From positions 1 through 21,336 of the forward strand of contig JBCCQN010000140.1 of the NCBI GenBank assembly GCA_039024315.1: a stretch of DNA of 21,336 bases, read 5' to 3'. Both the position numbers and the translations under genes were made by a program. Below the pieces are notes generated by a model. That model made no database searches, was not told the DNA's origin, and was given only the letters and a program-made list of their open reading frames with translations. The stretch comes from JBCAWW01 sp039024315. GTDB lineage: Bacteria; Bacteroidota; Bacteroidia; J057. Shown one piece after another: positions 8,171 through 15,637 of the stretch (position 1 is the stretch's first letter; each line of letters begins with the position of its first letter).

Positions 8171-8430
8171 TAAGCTGACTTCCGCTTATTCCCTAAGGCC
8201 TTAACTTCTTCCCACGACAATCCAGATTCTTCAGCATTCTTGAAGGCTAAAAGGCTTTCTTCTGCTTTTTCCCACATCCATGCTGGAGGAGGAGTGCCCC
8301 CTTCTTCTATGAGTTCGGCATTTTTAGCCTTTTCTTGGGCTGAAGTCTCTATTTCTTTGGATAACCAAGTCGCGAGGGCAACTTTATCCAAGAAGGGTAG
8401 CAACTCAATATAGGCTTTTAGCTTTTCCAT
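8170..8430 (-). CDS. antitoxin partner of the ParE/RelE-like toxin
   Basis: An 86-residue acidic, helical protein (KAYIELLPFLDKVALATWLS at the start; AWMWEKAEESLLAF and SGLSWEEVKALGNKR at the end). The C-terminal half, with its SWEEVKAL ending, resembles the toxin-binding tails of many ParD and addiction-module antitoxins. I do not see a clear ribbon-helix-helix or helix-turn-helix domain. The call rests mostly on size, charge and its position directly before the toxin with a one-base overlap. An inverted repeat at 8478-8495 upstream is a possible site for autoregulation. Confidence 0.65.
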   Translation of the reverse strand: MEKLKAYIELLPFLDKVALATWLSKEIETSAQEKAKNAELIEEGGTPPPAWMWEKAEESLLAFKNAEESGLSWEEVKALGNKRKSA

Positions 8431-8477
8431 ACACTTAATATACGGATTTGTGGGCAGTTTGGGTTAATATAGAGTTT

Positions 8478-8495
8478 TATACTCCCTGTAGTATA
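8478..8495. promoter_or_regulatory. TATACT/AGTATA inverted repeat between mnmE and the antitoxin gene
   Basis: TATACT (8478-8483) and AGTATA (8490-8495) are perfect complements around CCCTGT. The site is 48 bp before the antitoxin start on the minus strand, and ten bases past the mnmE stop. It is a candidate operator for toxin-antitoxin autoregulation. As a terminator for mnmE it would be weak, since no T-run follows on the minus strand. Confidence 0.4.
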
Positions 8496-8505
8496 TGGAT
8501 TGGCA

Positions 8506-9891
8506 TTACTTCCCAATACAAAACTTCGAAAAGATATTCCCTAGCACCTCATCAGTCGTAATCTCCCCTGTAATCTCGCCGATATAATGCAACACCCTCC
8601 GAATATCGATCGCCATTAAGTCTCCACTAATACCCATATCCATACCGTCTTGTACTTCTTCGAGGGCTTCGAGCGCTTGCTTGAGGGCATTCAAATGACG
8701 GACGTTGGAGATAAGGGTAGTTTGCTGCTGGGAGGCATTGAAACGCTGGACCAGCAAAATCATGCAATCTTTGACGGTAGGTAGGTTGAGTTTTTGTTTG
8801 GCTGAGATATCGACTCTGACGTAATCATTGCTAATGCTGCCTTCAGTGGCTTGGTGCCAAGCAATAGGGTCGGGCAGGAGGTCCGTTTTGTTGCTGATGA
8901 GTAAGACTTCAGTATTGGCAGGAAGGGCTAGGCTTTCCACATAGGCTTGGGCCTCGGCCGGAGATTCTGTGGTAACGTCGAAGACGTAAAGCACTAAGCT
9001 AGCGGCCTGAGCGAGGGCTAAGGCCCGATTCACGCCTTCGGCTTCGATAATATCTACGGTCTGACGCAGACCAGCAGTATCCATCAGGCGAAACTCTATA
9101 CCCTCGATGATGATGCGATCCTCGATAACATCGCGGGTAGTACCGGCTATGTCGGAGACTATGGCGCGTTCTTCGTTGAGCAGGGCATTGAGAAGAGTGG
9201 ATTTACCTGCATTGGGTTTGCCCATGATGACGGTAGGGACGCCTTTTTTGAGGGCGTTACCGAGGCGAAAGCTATCGATGAGGGCTTGGAGGTGCGTGCG
9301 GATGCGAACGATCATCTCTTGAAACTGCGTACGATCGGCAAATTCAACGTCCTCTTCGCCAAAGTCGAGTTCGAGTTCGATGAGAGAGGTGAAGTTGAGG
9401 AGTTGCTCGCGTAGAGTTTTGAGTTCGTCGGAGACACCACCCCTAAGCTGTTGCATCGCAATGCGATGGGCGCCTGCCGAATTAGAAGCTATCAAATCAG
9501 CGATGGCTTCGGCTTGGGCTAGGTCCATTGCGCCATTGAGGTAGGCGCGTTGAGTAAATTCGCCTGGCTCTGCCAAACGACAGCCCTGATCTACTAGCAA
9601 TTGCAGGACTTCTCTTAGGATATAATCACTGCCGTGACAGGTGAGCTCTACAGTATCTTCTTTAGTAAAGGAGCGGGGGCCTTTGAATACCGCGGCGAGC
9701 ACTTCATCCAATACTTCTTGCTCTTTCATGACGCGACCAAAGTGTACACTATTGGGTTGAGCGTTCGCGAGTGAGCGAGAAAAAACGCCATCGACTAGCT
9801 CTATTGCTTTGACTCCGGAAACGCGAATCAAACCTAAAGCCCCGCTACCCTGCGGAGTCGCTATCGCTACTATCGTGTCCTGCTGATGCAT
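8506..9891 (-). CDS. mnmE: tRNA uridine-5-carboxymethylaminomethyl(34) synthesis GTPase MnmE
   Basis: MnmE works with MnmG to modify the wobble uridine of certain tRNAs. The protein is 461 residues, the usual length. The N-terminal domain starts DTIVAIATPQGSGALGLIRVSG. The GTPase domain shows the P-loop GKPNAGKS (224-231), the TT switch at 251-252, DTAG (271-274) and NKTD (G4). The C-terminal FCIGK carries the catalytic Cys458. The start chosen is ATG 9891. The frame stays open to an ATG at 9948, but that extension would translate a dispersed repeat (TAARNAQF) and is absent from normal MnmE. A repeat-like GCGTTCGCG segment also lies within the gene (9761-9769), in a variable loop reading LANAQ. 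Very confident in function. Confidence 0.97.
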   Translation of the reverse strand: MHQQDTIVAIATPQGSGALGLIRVSGVKAIELVDGVFSRSLANAQPNSVHFGRVMKEQEVLDEVLAAVFKGPRSFTKEDTVELTCHGSDYILREVLQLLVDQGCRLAEPGEFTQRAYLNGAMDLAQAEAIADLIASNSAGAHRIAMQQLRGGVSDELKTLREQLLNFTSLIELELDFGEEDVEFADRTQFQEMIVRIRTHLQALIDSFRLGNALKKGVPTVIMGKPNAGKSTLLNALLNEERAIVSDIAGTTRDVIEDRIIIEGIEFRLMDTAGLRQTVDIIEAEGVNRALALAQAASLVLYVFDVTTESPAEAQAYVESLALPANTEVLLISNKTDLLPDPIAWHQATEGSISNDYVRVDISAKQKLNLPTVKDCMILLVQRFNASQQQTTLISNVRHLNALKQALEALEEVQDGMDMGISGDLMAIDIRRVLHYIGEITGEITTDEVLGNIFSKFCIGK

Positions 9892-9903
9892 GGCGCAAGT
9901 TAG

Positions 9904-9930
9904 GCAAAATTGAGCGTTCCGCGCAGCGGT
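9904..9930 (+). repeat. GCGTT hairpin repeat, long exact copy upstream of mnmE
   Basis: This 27-base sequence is identical to 4061-4087; its core GCGTT-CCGC-GCA-GCGG-T is at 9914-9930. It ends 12 bases upstream of the mnmE start codon on the minus strand, so it would lie in the mnmE leader. Confidence 0.8.
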
Positions 9931-9961
9931 GAAATATGAAAAGGACATGCTAAAGCAGCTA

Positions 9962-9992
9962 CAAAAAAAGGGATCCTATCAAAAGGTCCCTT
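9962..9992 (-). terminator. intrinsic terminator of the plug-domain gene
   Basis: Reading the minus strand, AAGGGACC (9992-9985) pairs with GATCCCTT (9975-9968) with one G-U pair. A run of seven T (9969-9963) overlaps its end. It lies 20 bases past the stop of the plug-domain gene and before mnmE, so the two genes are likely separate transcription units. Confidence 0.75.
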
Positions 9993-10012
9993 CACTTTAT
10001 TCCCTATGGATT

Positions 10013-12442
10013 TTAGTCCAATACTTCGATTTGTTCTTCTTTGTGGCCGAGATAACCTTGACCGTTTAGGCCTTCGACTGTGATCAAATAGGCCCCGTCT
10101 GTATCGGCCGTGTAAAACCGCAATTTGGCTTGACCCGTCGAATCGGTTTGAACCAACGGATTCCAGTAAAGCGTGGTCCGAAGATCTGGTAAGGCATGAC
10201 TTTCCTGCTCGGTAGAATAATCTGGGGAGTAAAAAGTGCGTACCGCATGAAATCCTGGCCATTGGGTCTTAAGCACGCCCAATCTCTCGGTAGCATCTCC
10301 TCCGGGTACATAGCCATCTTTGGTATATACGGCTACTACACCTCCACCGCCACGCATACCATAGCCTGCCGCCTGAGCCCCTTTCAAAATATCAATGCGC
10401 TCAATCTGAGACATTTGGATTGCTTCTAAGACGGAGGCGTCCACAAAGGTACCATCCAAAATGTAGGCTGCTTCTACTATCCCGTTGAGGCCAATACCCC
10501 CTCGCATGGTAACAGAGTAAGCACCGATATTTCCCGATACTTGGACGCCGGGGGCTCGGCCTCGGATGGCGTCAAAAACATTAAAGTTAGGAGGGGCATC
10601 TTCCCCCATCAATCTATAACTCGGTTCGCGATAAAGGCCGCCATCGGTAAGGCTTTGTTGATGGTCTTCTTCGCGTTTACCCGTGATTTCGACCTCGTCG
10701 ATGGAAATTACGTATTCGCCATCTCTGATTGCTTCAGCTTCTATCTGTCGCTCCATCTGGGAAATATATTCATCAGATTTTAGGGGATCGACTACCTCCA
10801 TTTCAAAATAGGGATAGCGTTCTATTTTACGAGGAGGGATAGTATCCAAGGTCAGGCCAAAGTATTTGGCTTTGTTGCGTTTGGTACGTCCTTGGAGGAT
10901 AAGTCTGGAAGTATCGGCAAAGCCTAGGCCCGCAAAGGCAAATTTACCTTCTGCATCCACTTCGCTGCTATAAGTATTGAATATATTGTCGATAGTGAGG
11001 CTGATAAGGGTACCCTCTGGCGCCTGTTTGTTGGTGGCAGTCACCGCACTACCCGTAATCATCAATCCCTGTTCGATTAGATAGGTCGGATCTTGGTATT
11101 CTCCTGCGATCACCGCTTCCCAATCGATTTTACGCCAACCTTGAGTTAATAGCAATAGGTCTAGGTGTTTGTCAATGGTAGCACTGCTGCCTGAAAAATA
11201 ATAATTGGGTTCTTCGACAAAGCCTTGCAATTCACTAGCGAGTAGGTACTGGCTCATGATATTGCTGCGGTCTGGACTTTCCCAATAAGCCGCGATATCG
11301 GCAACGGAGACCGAAAACCAGCCTGCCACGGGATTTCCTTTTGGATCTTTAGCGCTTAATTGGACCTCGACGGCCTCTCGATTTTTGTAACGAGTCTTGT
11401 TGGTTTGCAGGTCTAATTTGAGAAAGTCTTTGCCACGGACATAAATGAGGCGCTCAGCGCGTAACTTGCCTTCAGGATCAAACAAACTCAGAGTCATGAC
11501 ACCCTCGGGGATTTTGTAGTTAGGGATAGAAACCTGATAGACTTGGCCTTTGAGTTTGGCTCTGACAAGTGATACGATTTGTCCCCTTACCTGAGCCAAG
11601 AGTACAAATTCAGCGTCCGCCAGATCCTGGGAAGCTTGGACATTGATTTCGTTGAACATAGCGCTGGCCTTGGCCTCCATCACATAGCCTTTTGTCTCGG
11701 CTTTGGGGAGTTTGACAACGATTTCCTCCTCCCATGCCTCTACTCTGACTTTAGCCGTATACTGATCATTCGCCTGGGGGGTAAAACTAAACACGCCCAT
11801 CCCTTTGTATTCTGTCTGGAAGCTGCTGACTACTTTGCCATCTTTATCGAGGATTTCGCCTTCGGCGGAACGCCCTAGTCCATCGCTACCGACTACTTTG
11901 ATCCCTACTTTGCTAGTTAGCCCACCTATAAGATGGCCGCCTTCAGGCAAAAATTGTACATCAGGAGTTTGTCTGACCCGCCAACGCGCAGGAGCGATTT
12001 CCTCTTTCTCCTTATTGAGTATTTGGATCGAAGTCTGGAAGGAAGTGCCAAAATTACGCATCCATTGGGTGTAAGCTCGGAGGTAGTAAGTACCTGGACT
12101 CAGATCTTTTGGAATGAGGATGTCCCCCGGAGCACCACCATCGGTTACATCAAGGGTATGACGGACGATGAGGGAGTCTTGGGCATTGATTAGCTCCACA
12201 TAAGCAACCGAGCTGATAAAACTTGGCTGGTGTAGATAAGCATCGACCAAATATAGCTTGAGCCAAATTTGTTCTCCATGCAAATAGATATCTTTATCTA
12301 GCTGCATGTAGATCTTTTCCTCAGGATTTTCTTGCTGCTGCTTTTTGAGAGCGTCAGGCAAAATCTTTTGAATCGGTTCTTGTGCTTTAGTAGTTAGCAT
12401 CCCTGCTAGTAGTGATAGCAGAAGAAGGAATGTGTTTCTCAT
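10013..12442 (-). CDS. secreted macroglobulin-like protein with an embedded TonB plug domain
   Basis: The protein is 809 residues from the ATG at 12442, which gives a clean signal peptide (MRNTFLLLLSLLAGMLTTKA, then QEP). The longer frame from 12553 has no such peptide. Residues ~42-140 resemble an MG2 domain (KIYMQLDKDIYLHGEQIWLK, and later SPGTYYLRAYTQW). More beta-rich domains follow to ~580. Residues ~615-712 are a TonB-receptor plug (FDAIRGRAPGVQV, MRGG, ILDG, IERIDILKGAQAAGYGMRGG). Residues ~758-809 return to a macroglobulin-like pattern (TLYWNPLVQTDSTGQAKLRF, then YLITVEGLNGQGYLG). No outer-membrane beta-barrel follows the plug, so this is not a complete receptor. The likely location is the periplasm or outer membrane. 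Its function is unknown; a part in envelope protein binding or uptake is a guess. Confidence 0.85.
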   Translation of the reverse strand: MRNTFLLLLSLLAGMLTTKAQEPIQKILPDALKKQQQENPEEKIYMQLDKDIYLHGEQIWLKLYLVDAYLHQPSFISSVAYVELINAQDSLIVRHTLDVTDGGAPGDILIPKDLSPGTYYLRAYTQWMRNFGTSFQTSIQILNKEKEEIAPARWRVRQTPDVQFLPEGGHLIGGLTSKVGIKVVGSDGLGRSAEGEILDKDGKVVSSFQTEYKGMGVFSFTPQANDQYTAKVRVEAWEEEIVVKLPKAETKGYVMEAKASAMFNEINVQASQDLADAEFVLLAQVRGQIVSLVRAKLKGQVYQVSIPNYKIPEGVMTLSLFDPEGKLRAERLIYVRGKDFLKLDLQTNKTRYKNREAVEVQLSAKDPKGNPVAGWFSVSVADIAAYWESPDRSNIMSQYLLASELQGFVEEPNYYFSGSSATIDKHLDLLLLTQGWRKIDWEAVIAGEYQDPTYLIEQGLMITGSAVTATNKQAPEGTLISLTIDNIFNTYSSEVDAEGKFAFAGLGFADTSRLILQGRTKRNKAKYFGLTLDTIPPRKIERYPYFEMEVVDPLKSDEYISQMERQIEAEAIRDGEYVISIDEVEITGKREEDHQQSLTDGGLYREPSYRLMGEDAPPNFNVFDAIRGRAPGVQVSGNIGAYSVTMRGGIGLNGIVEAAYILDGTFVDASVLEAIQMSQIERIDILKGAQAAGYGMRGGGGVVAVYTKDGYVPGGDATERLGVLKTQWPGFHAVRTFYSPDYSTEQESHALPDLRTTLYWNPLVQTDSTGQAKLRFYTADTDGAYLITVEGLNGQGYLGHKEEQIEVLD
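11857..11873 (-). repeat. GCGTT-like hairpin inside the plug-domain gene
   Basis: On the minus (coding) strand it reads GCGTTC-CGCC-GAA-GGCG, which agrees with the plan of the intergenic repeats, with one extra base before the stem. It encodes RSAEG in the part between macroglobulin-like domains. Confidence 0.45.
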
Positions 12443-12641
12443 GTAAAAGTTGTTTTGATAGATTAGCAATTTATAAAAAAGGTACCAAGGGAGAGGAGAT
12501 AATTTTTTAGACTGCATTTCATGGGAAAATATTCCAAAGCAGTTGGAAATCACAAAGCCTGAAATAAAATTCCCCTTTTCGCAATATTGCCTTGTCTAAA
12601 CAGAGCCGCCTCGGTACTCGATGGTTTAAAAGCGGTTTTTG

Positions 12642-12689
12642 GGTCTTGAGAAGTTAAGTACTGAGATAATGGTATTCAGTATTAAGACC
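12642..12689. repeat. imperfect long inverted repeat in the plug/DUF4301 gap
   Basis: GGTCTTGA (12642-12649) and TTAAGACC (12682-12689), with inner arms TACTGA (12659-12664) and TCAGTA (12676-12681), form an interrupted hairpin. It lies in the ~450-bp gene-free stretch 12554-12999, which otherwise holds only the elements listed separately here. Confidence 0.4.
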
Positions 12690-12733
12690 TAGGAAAATAG
12701 CTTAACATGATTTAGTAAAGCCTTTTTTCTCTA

Positions 12734-12763
12734 TACTGAGTACTTTCTACTCTCTACTTAATA
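12734..12763. repeat. dispersed intergenic element, copy B
   Basis: It matches 24 of 30 bases of the element at 3966-3995, with a similar GCC plus T-rich flank upstream. No coding potential is evident. Confidence 0.45.
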
Positions 12764-12896
12764 GAAAGTATGGCAATCCCTTTCCATTGACGCCAATGCG
12801 AAAACCTTTGGTATCCTATTTGCCAAATCGCTAAACAAAAATACACAATCAGCATCCTTTTCCCGATCTGTGGGATCAGGCATTCACCCCAAAAGG

Positions 12897-12921
12897 GCTT
12901 CAAACTAAATCTCTTTGAGGC
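12897..12921 (-). terminator. candidate terminator of the DUF4301 gene
   Basis: On the minus strand GCCTCAAA pairs with TTTGAAGC (one G-U pair) around a nine-base loop and is followed by CCTTTTGGGG. It lies about 80 bases past the DUF4301 stop. The T-run is short, so the call is moderate. Confidence 0.4.
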
Positions 12922-12930
12922 TGAAAACAA

Positions 12931-12947
12931 GCGTTCTGCGAAGCAGT
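12931..12947 (+). repeat. GCGTT hairpin repeat (CTGC/GCAG variant)
   Basis: It reads GCGTT-CTGC-GAA-GCAG-T. Compared with the CCGC/GCGG copies, both sides of one base pair are changed, so pairing is kept. Confidence 0.65.
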
Positions 12948-12999
12948 AAGTCTAAGCTTGCCGCCAAAACTTAAGTACCAAGGCCAAGCAATACAGCCG

Positions 13000-14499
13000 C
13001 TAGCCCTGATGCTCTTCACGGAGAAGATCCATCACCGTTTTTACGGGATTGAAGGTAATAGGCGGAACTTCAATAAACACAGTATTCCAATCTGCCATGG
13101 AGCCGTTCCACAAGCCTGGTAGCTCCTGAGCTTTGAGTTCGCGGCCGTCTTTTGACTTATGGGCGATAAAACCAGTGCTTGGATCGCGAAAAGCCATCAA
13201 GTCAAAAGCATCACCTTTAAAGTCCTTCGTGGCGCATACCAAGTCAACAGGATTGAAGTGAGTCGCGGTCTGGACGATCTCTTGTTGGGCCGGATTTTCG
13301 GGATCGATTTGGGCACTCTCTGCGATCTGCAAGCTCAGGCTACCATCTGCCTGTTGTACCCAAAAAGGTCCTCCTCCCGGTTCTCCTTCATTTTTGACCA
13401 TCCCACAAACTCGAATGGGACGATTGAGCTTGGCCTGTAAAAAGGCTTTGGTCTCATCAAGGCTCATCCCTTGAATATCGGCCGAAGTCCCGAGATGGGT
13501 TCCCATAAAATTGCGAATTTCCTCTATCATGGCAGGATCTGCATGGGCACCGAGGGCACGTAGATATTGGTGGATCATCATCTGATATTCGAGTAACACA
13601 CCAGCCAGTGCCTTTTTGTAGCGATAGGTTTCCGCTTTTATATTATCGGGTACGACATTGTCGATATTTTTGATAAAGATGATATCGGCATCGATCTCAT
13701 TGAGGTTGTCAAGTAGCGCGCCGTGACCACCGGGACGGAAAAGGATTTGGCCGTCCGCTTCGCGGAAAGCTGCGTTTTGCATATCCACCGCGATGGTATT
13801 GGTAGCCGTTTTTTGCTCCGAAAAGGAAATATCAAAAGTAAGCCCGAATTGAGCTTCGAGCTTGGCTTGGACTTGGGCGACCTGAGCTTCAAATTTAGCT
13901 TGGTGCTCGGGGCTGACGGTCAAATGAAGATATACGGTTCCGCCTTTGGTCCCTGCATAGTTTGCCCCTTCTACCAAGTGCTCCTCTAAGGGAGTGCGGG
14001 TATCGTTTTGGTAAGCATGAAATTCGAGTAAGCCCTTGGGCAGTGAGCCATAGTCTAGGCCACTATCAGTTAGCAAAGCTTTGAGGACACTACTGTAATC
14101 TTTAGCTGCAATGAGCGCATCTATTTTGCCACCTAGAGCTTCATTTAAAGAGTTGGCAAAGGCAAAATCATGGATGTTGGCAAAAAACTTTACAAGACCT
14201 TCATCCAATGGCTCATCAGGTGCATTCAGCGCAGCGAATAAAGCCTTGAACATACGGCTGGCTGCCCCAGAAGCTGGTACAAATTTGCACACTTTAAGAG
14301 CACTTAAGGCACTCTCATAATTGCGGATGTAACTCGCTACTTGCTCCTCACTTAGTTTGAGAATACCATCGCCAATAGTAGCCGCTTTTTTGATGTTGAG
14401 GAAGGGAAAACCGGCGCGGAAATTTTCAAGTTGAGTGTTGACCAGAGATTCTGGAATACCAAGGCTTTGGAATTGTTGTAGGTCCTTTTCGCTAAACAT
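13000..14499 (-). CDS. DUF4301 family protein
   Basis: A 499-residue protein recognised as DUF4301, a family widespread in Bacteroidota with no established function. Family hallmarks are FVPASGAASRMFK (about 73-85), an FRPGGHGALLDNLNEI block (about 254-269) and IIFIKNIDNVVPD (about 273-285). The PASGAASRM-type glycine-rich motif and the later conserved acidic residues resemble sugar-nucleotide or nucleotidyltransferase folds, but that is an inference. No signal peptide or membrane helix is seen, so the protein is cytoplasmic. It lies 79 bp after kptA on the same strand and may share its transcript. A hairpin sits in that gap. Codons 245-249 (FREAD) contain a CCGC-GAA-GCGG hairpin similar to the dispersed repeat. 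Confidence 0.9.
   Translation of the reverse strand: MFSEKDLQQFQSLGIPESLVNTQLENFRAGFPFLNIKKAATIGDGILKLSEEQVASYIRNYESALSALKVCKFVPASGAASRMFKALFAALNAPDEPLDEGLVKFFANIHDFAFANSLNEALGGKIDALIAAKDYSSVLKALLTDSGLDYGSLPKGLLEFHAYQNDTRTPLEEHLVEGANYAGTKGGTVYLHLTVSPEHQAKFEAQVAQVQAKLEAQFGLTFDISFSEQKTATNTIAVDMQNAAFREADGQILFRPGGHGALLDNLNEIDADIIFIKNIDNVVPDNIKAETYRYKKALAGVLLEYQMMIHQYLRALGAHADPAMIEEIRNFMGTHLGTSADIQGMSLDETKAFLQAKLNRPIRVCGMVKNEGEPGGGPFWVQQADGSLSLQIAESAQIDPENPAQQEIVQTATHFNPVDLVCATKDFKGDAFDLMAFRDPSTGFIAHKSKDGRELKAQELPGLWNGSMADWNTVFIEVPPITFNPVKTVMDLLREEHQG
13754..13770 (-). repeat. GCGTT-like hairpin inside the DUF4301 gene
   Basis: On the coding strand it reads GCTTT-CCGC-GAA-GCGG-A, two changes from the repeat plan, with an intact 4-bp stem and GAA loop. 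It encodes FREAD. Chance is possible because the family usually has a similar FR..DG sequence here. Confidence 0.4.
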
Positions 14500-14523
14500 A
14501 TATAGAGGAAATGAAATGTACTG

Positions 14524-14556
14524 GCGGCTAAAATAGTAGTCGATTTTCTAAGCCGC
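14524..14556. promoter_or_regulatory. hairpin between kptA and the DUF4301 gene
   Basis: GCGGCT (14524-14529) pairs perfectly with AGCCGC (14551-14556), and inner AAAAT/ATTTT can extend the stem. No T-run follows on the minus strand, so attenuation or mRNA processing is more likely than plain termination. Confidence 0.35.
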
Positions 14557-14578
14557 AAGAAGCCTCAAATAAAAATGT

Positions 14579-15145
14579 CTAAGCTGGAAATATTAGGTAC
14601 TCAACGGGTACAAAATCGGTAAGCCAAACTTCGTTGGGCGTACAATAAAACGGGTGTCCGTCTTCAAACATTCGCCTTGCGTCAACCTCTAGGATCACCA
14701 GTTTGCCATGTCTGCTACCTACTTGAGATGCTGTTTCTAGGTCTTTTGACATATGGACATGATGACGGTTGCGTTTTTCTAGCCCTGTTTTGCTTATGCT
14801 CTCAAGGAAGCGTTCGGCAGTGCCGTGAAAAAGTAAAGTAGGAGGAGCCACTGGCGCATAATCCAAGGCTATTTTGACACTATGGCCTTGTTGGGCTCGG
14901 ATCATTAGGCCATCCTCGCTATAACGATAGCGCTTTTTATTATTGTTGTCTACGATGAAGTCCAGTTGGTCGCGGTTGATCCTGGTGCCGTGCTTAGCAA
15001 GTTGTTGCAAAAGTTGCTCGACCTCTACCCAGCCCTGCTCATCGAGTTGGAGCCCTATCTTTTGGGGTTGATGCCTCAGCACGAGACTGATAAATTTACC
15101 TATTCTGCGTGCTTCTTTTTCTGATAATGTGTGTTTCATACACAT
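14579..15145 (-). CDS. kptA: RNA 2'-phosphotransferase KptA/Tpt1
   Basis: KptA moves a 2'-phosphate from RNA to NAD+, giving ADP-ribose 1'',2''-cyclic phosphate. In eukaryotes this completes tRNA splicing; the bacterial role is unsettled. The 188-residue length is normal. The N-terminal winged-helix-like part has SLVLRHQP (20-27, Arg24-His25) and LDEQGWVEVEQLL (34-46). The C-terminal part has RAQQGHS (83-89), FHGT (106-109) and HHVHMS (128-133), then EVWLTD near the end. These are the family's NAD- and phosphate-binding motifs. The start may be ATG 15145 or the in-frame ATG 15139 two codons later; no ribosome binding site decides. The next gene in the same direction is the DUF4301 gene. Confidence 0.95.
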   Translation of the reverse strand: MCMKHTLSEKEARRIGKFISLVLRHQPQKIGLQLDEQGWVEVEQLLQQLAKHGTRINRDQLDFIVDNNNKKRYRYSEDGLMIRAQQGHSVKIALDYAPVAPPTLLFHGTAERFLESISKTGLEKRNRHHVHMSKDLETASQVGSRHGKLVILEVDARRMFEDGHPFYCTPNEVWLTDFVPVEYLIFPA

Positions 15146-15298
15146 ATTTACGGAGGCCGCAATTTTTGGTTCAGAAAAAGTTTTGCTCCCCCGTCAAAGA
15201 AATGTCGTTGAACCTGAATCAGATCAAGAAAGTTCGTGATGATTACTGATAGCTCAATTATTGATTATCCTAAATTAGGGATTGCTTTATTGGTGTAC

Positions 15299-15316
15299 AC
15301 CGCTGCGCGGAACGCT
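15299..15316 (-). repeat. GCGTT hairpin repeat upstream of the nrd-cob cluster
   Basis: On the minus strand this is AGCGTT-CCGC-GCA-GCGG-T, identical over 18 bases to the copies at 4070-4087 and 9913-9930. It lies in the divergent gap between kptA and the riboswitch. Confidence 0.75.
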
Positions 15317-15454
15317 TATCCTATTCACCACATTAGCACTTAAGGAAGCCTAAATTGAGCTTAGCTAAACTTAATAAATGGTATCAATTAAAAAGCCTAG
15401 GGATAAAAAGATCTAGCATGGCAATTGCTAGGCCTAAACAGATATCAACAGCTC

Positions 15455-15463
15455 TGTGGATAA
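15455..15463 (-). promoter_or_regulatory. perfect DnaA-box 9-mer upstream of the riboswitch
   Basis: The minus strand reads TTATCCACA, the consensus DnaA box. It lies about 30 bases upstream of the proposed -7 element and 48 bases before the riboswitch. Two weaker TTATCC words occur at 15265-15270 and 15316-15321 in the same gap. The rest of 15146-15454 shows no gene. Confidence 0.5.
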
Positions 15464-15471
15464 GTCTTCTT

Positions 15472-15500
15472 TTTAGTCAAATCATAAGTCTTTAATCTTG
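15472..15500 (+). promoter_or_regulatory. candidate Bacteroidota-type promoter for the nrd-cob cluster
   Basis: TAATCTTG (15493-15500) differs at one base from the Bacteroidota -7 consensus TAnnTTTG. A weak -33-like TTTTAG lies about 17 bases upstream. Transcription would begin around 15505-15510, exactly where the first riboswitch helix begins; this agreement is the main support. Confidence 0.4.
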
Positions 15501-15510
15501 TCATTCTCTT

Positions 15511-15637
15511 GCACATCAAAGCAGCTCATGCATAATAATTGGGCTGAATAAAGGGGAATTACGTGAAAATCGTGAGCTGTAGCGCAACTGTAAATCTTCC
15601 ATCAGAAGATAAGCCAGATTACCTTCTTTGATTGTGC
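15511..15637 (+). promoter_or_regulatory. cobalamin (B12) riboswitch aptamer
   Basis: The ordered conserved blocks of the cobalamin riboswitch are present: GGGGAA (15553-15558), GTGAAAATC (15563-15571), GAGCTG (15574-15579), GCGCAACTGTAA (15582-15593) and the B12 box AAGCCAGATTACC (15611-15623). A CTTC/GAAG hairpin lies between the last two. The closing helix P1 pairs GCACATCAAAG (15511-15521) with CTTTGATTGTGC (15626-15637). The B12 box departs from the common AGCCAGGAGACC by ATT for GAG. Total size is about 127 nt, on the compact side. It is expected to lower expression of the downstream genes when adenosylcobalamin or a related cobalamin is present. Confidence 0.93.

Noticed and set aside
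10196..12193. Plus-strand ORFs of 77-99 codons opposite the plug-domain gene
   Set aside because: They are antisense shadows with no family resemblance. The minus-strand gene has clear domains over the same region.
12443..12553. Longer start for the plug-domain protein
   Set aside because: The 37 extra residues would bury a clear signal peptide that begins at the ATG 12442.
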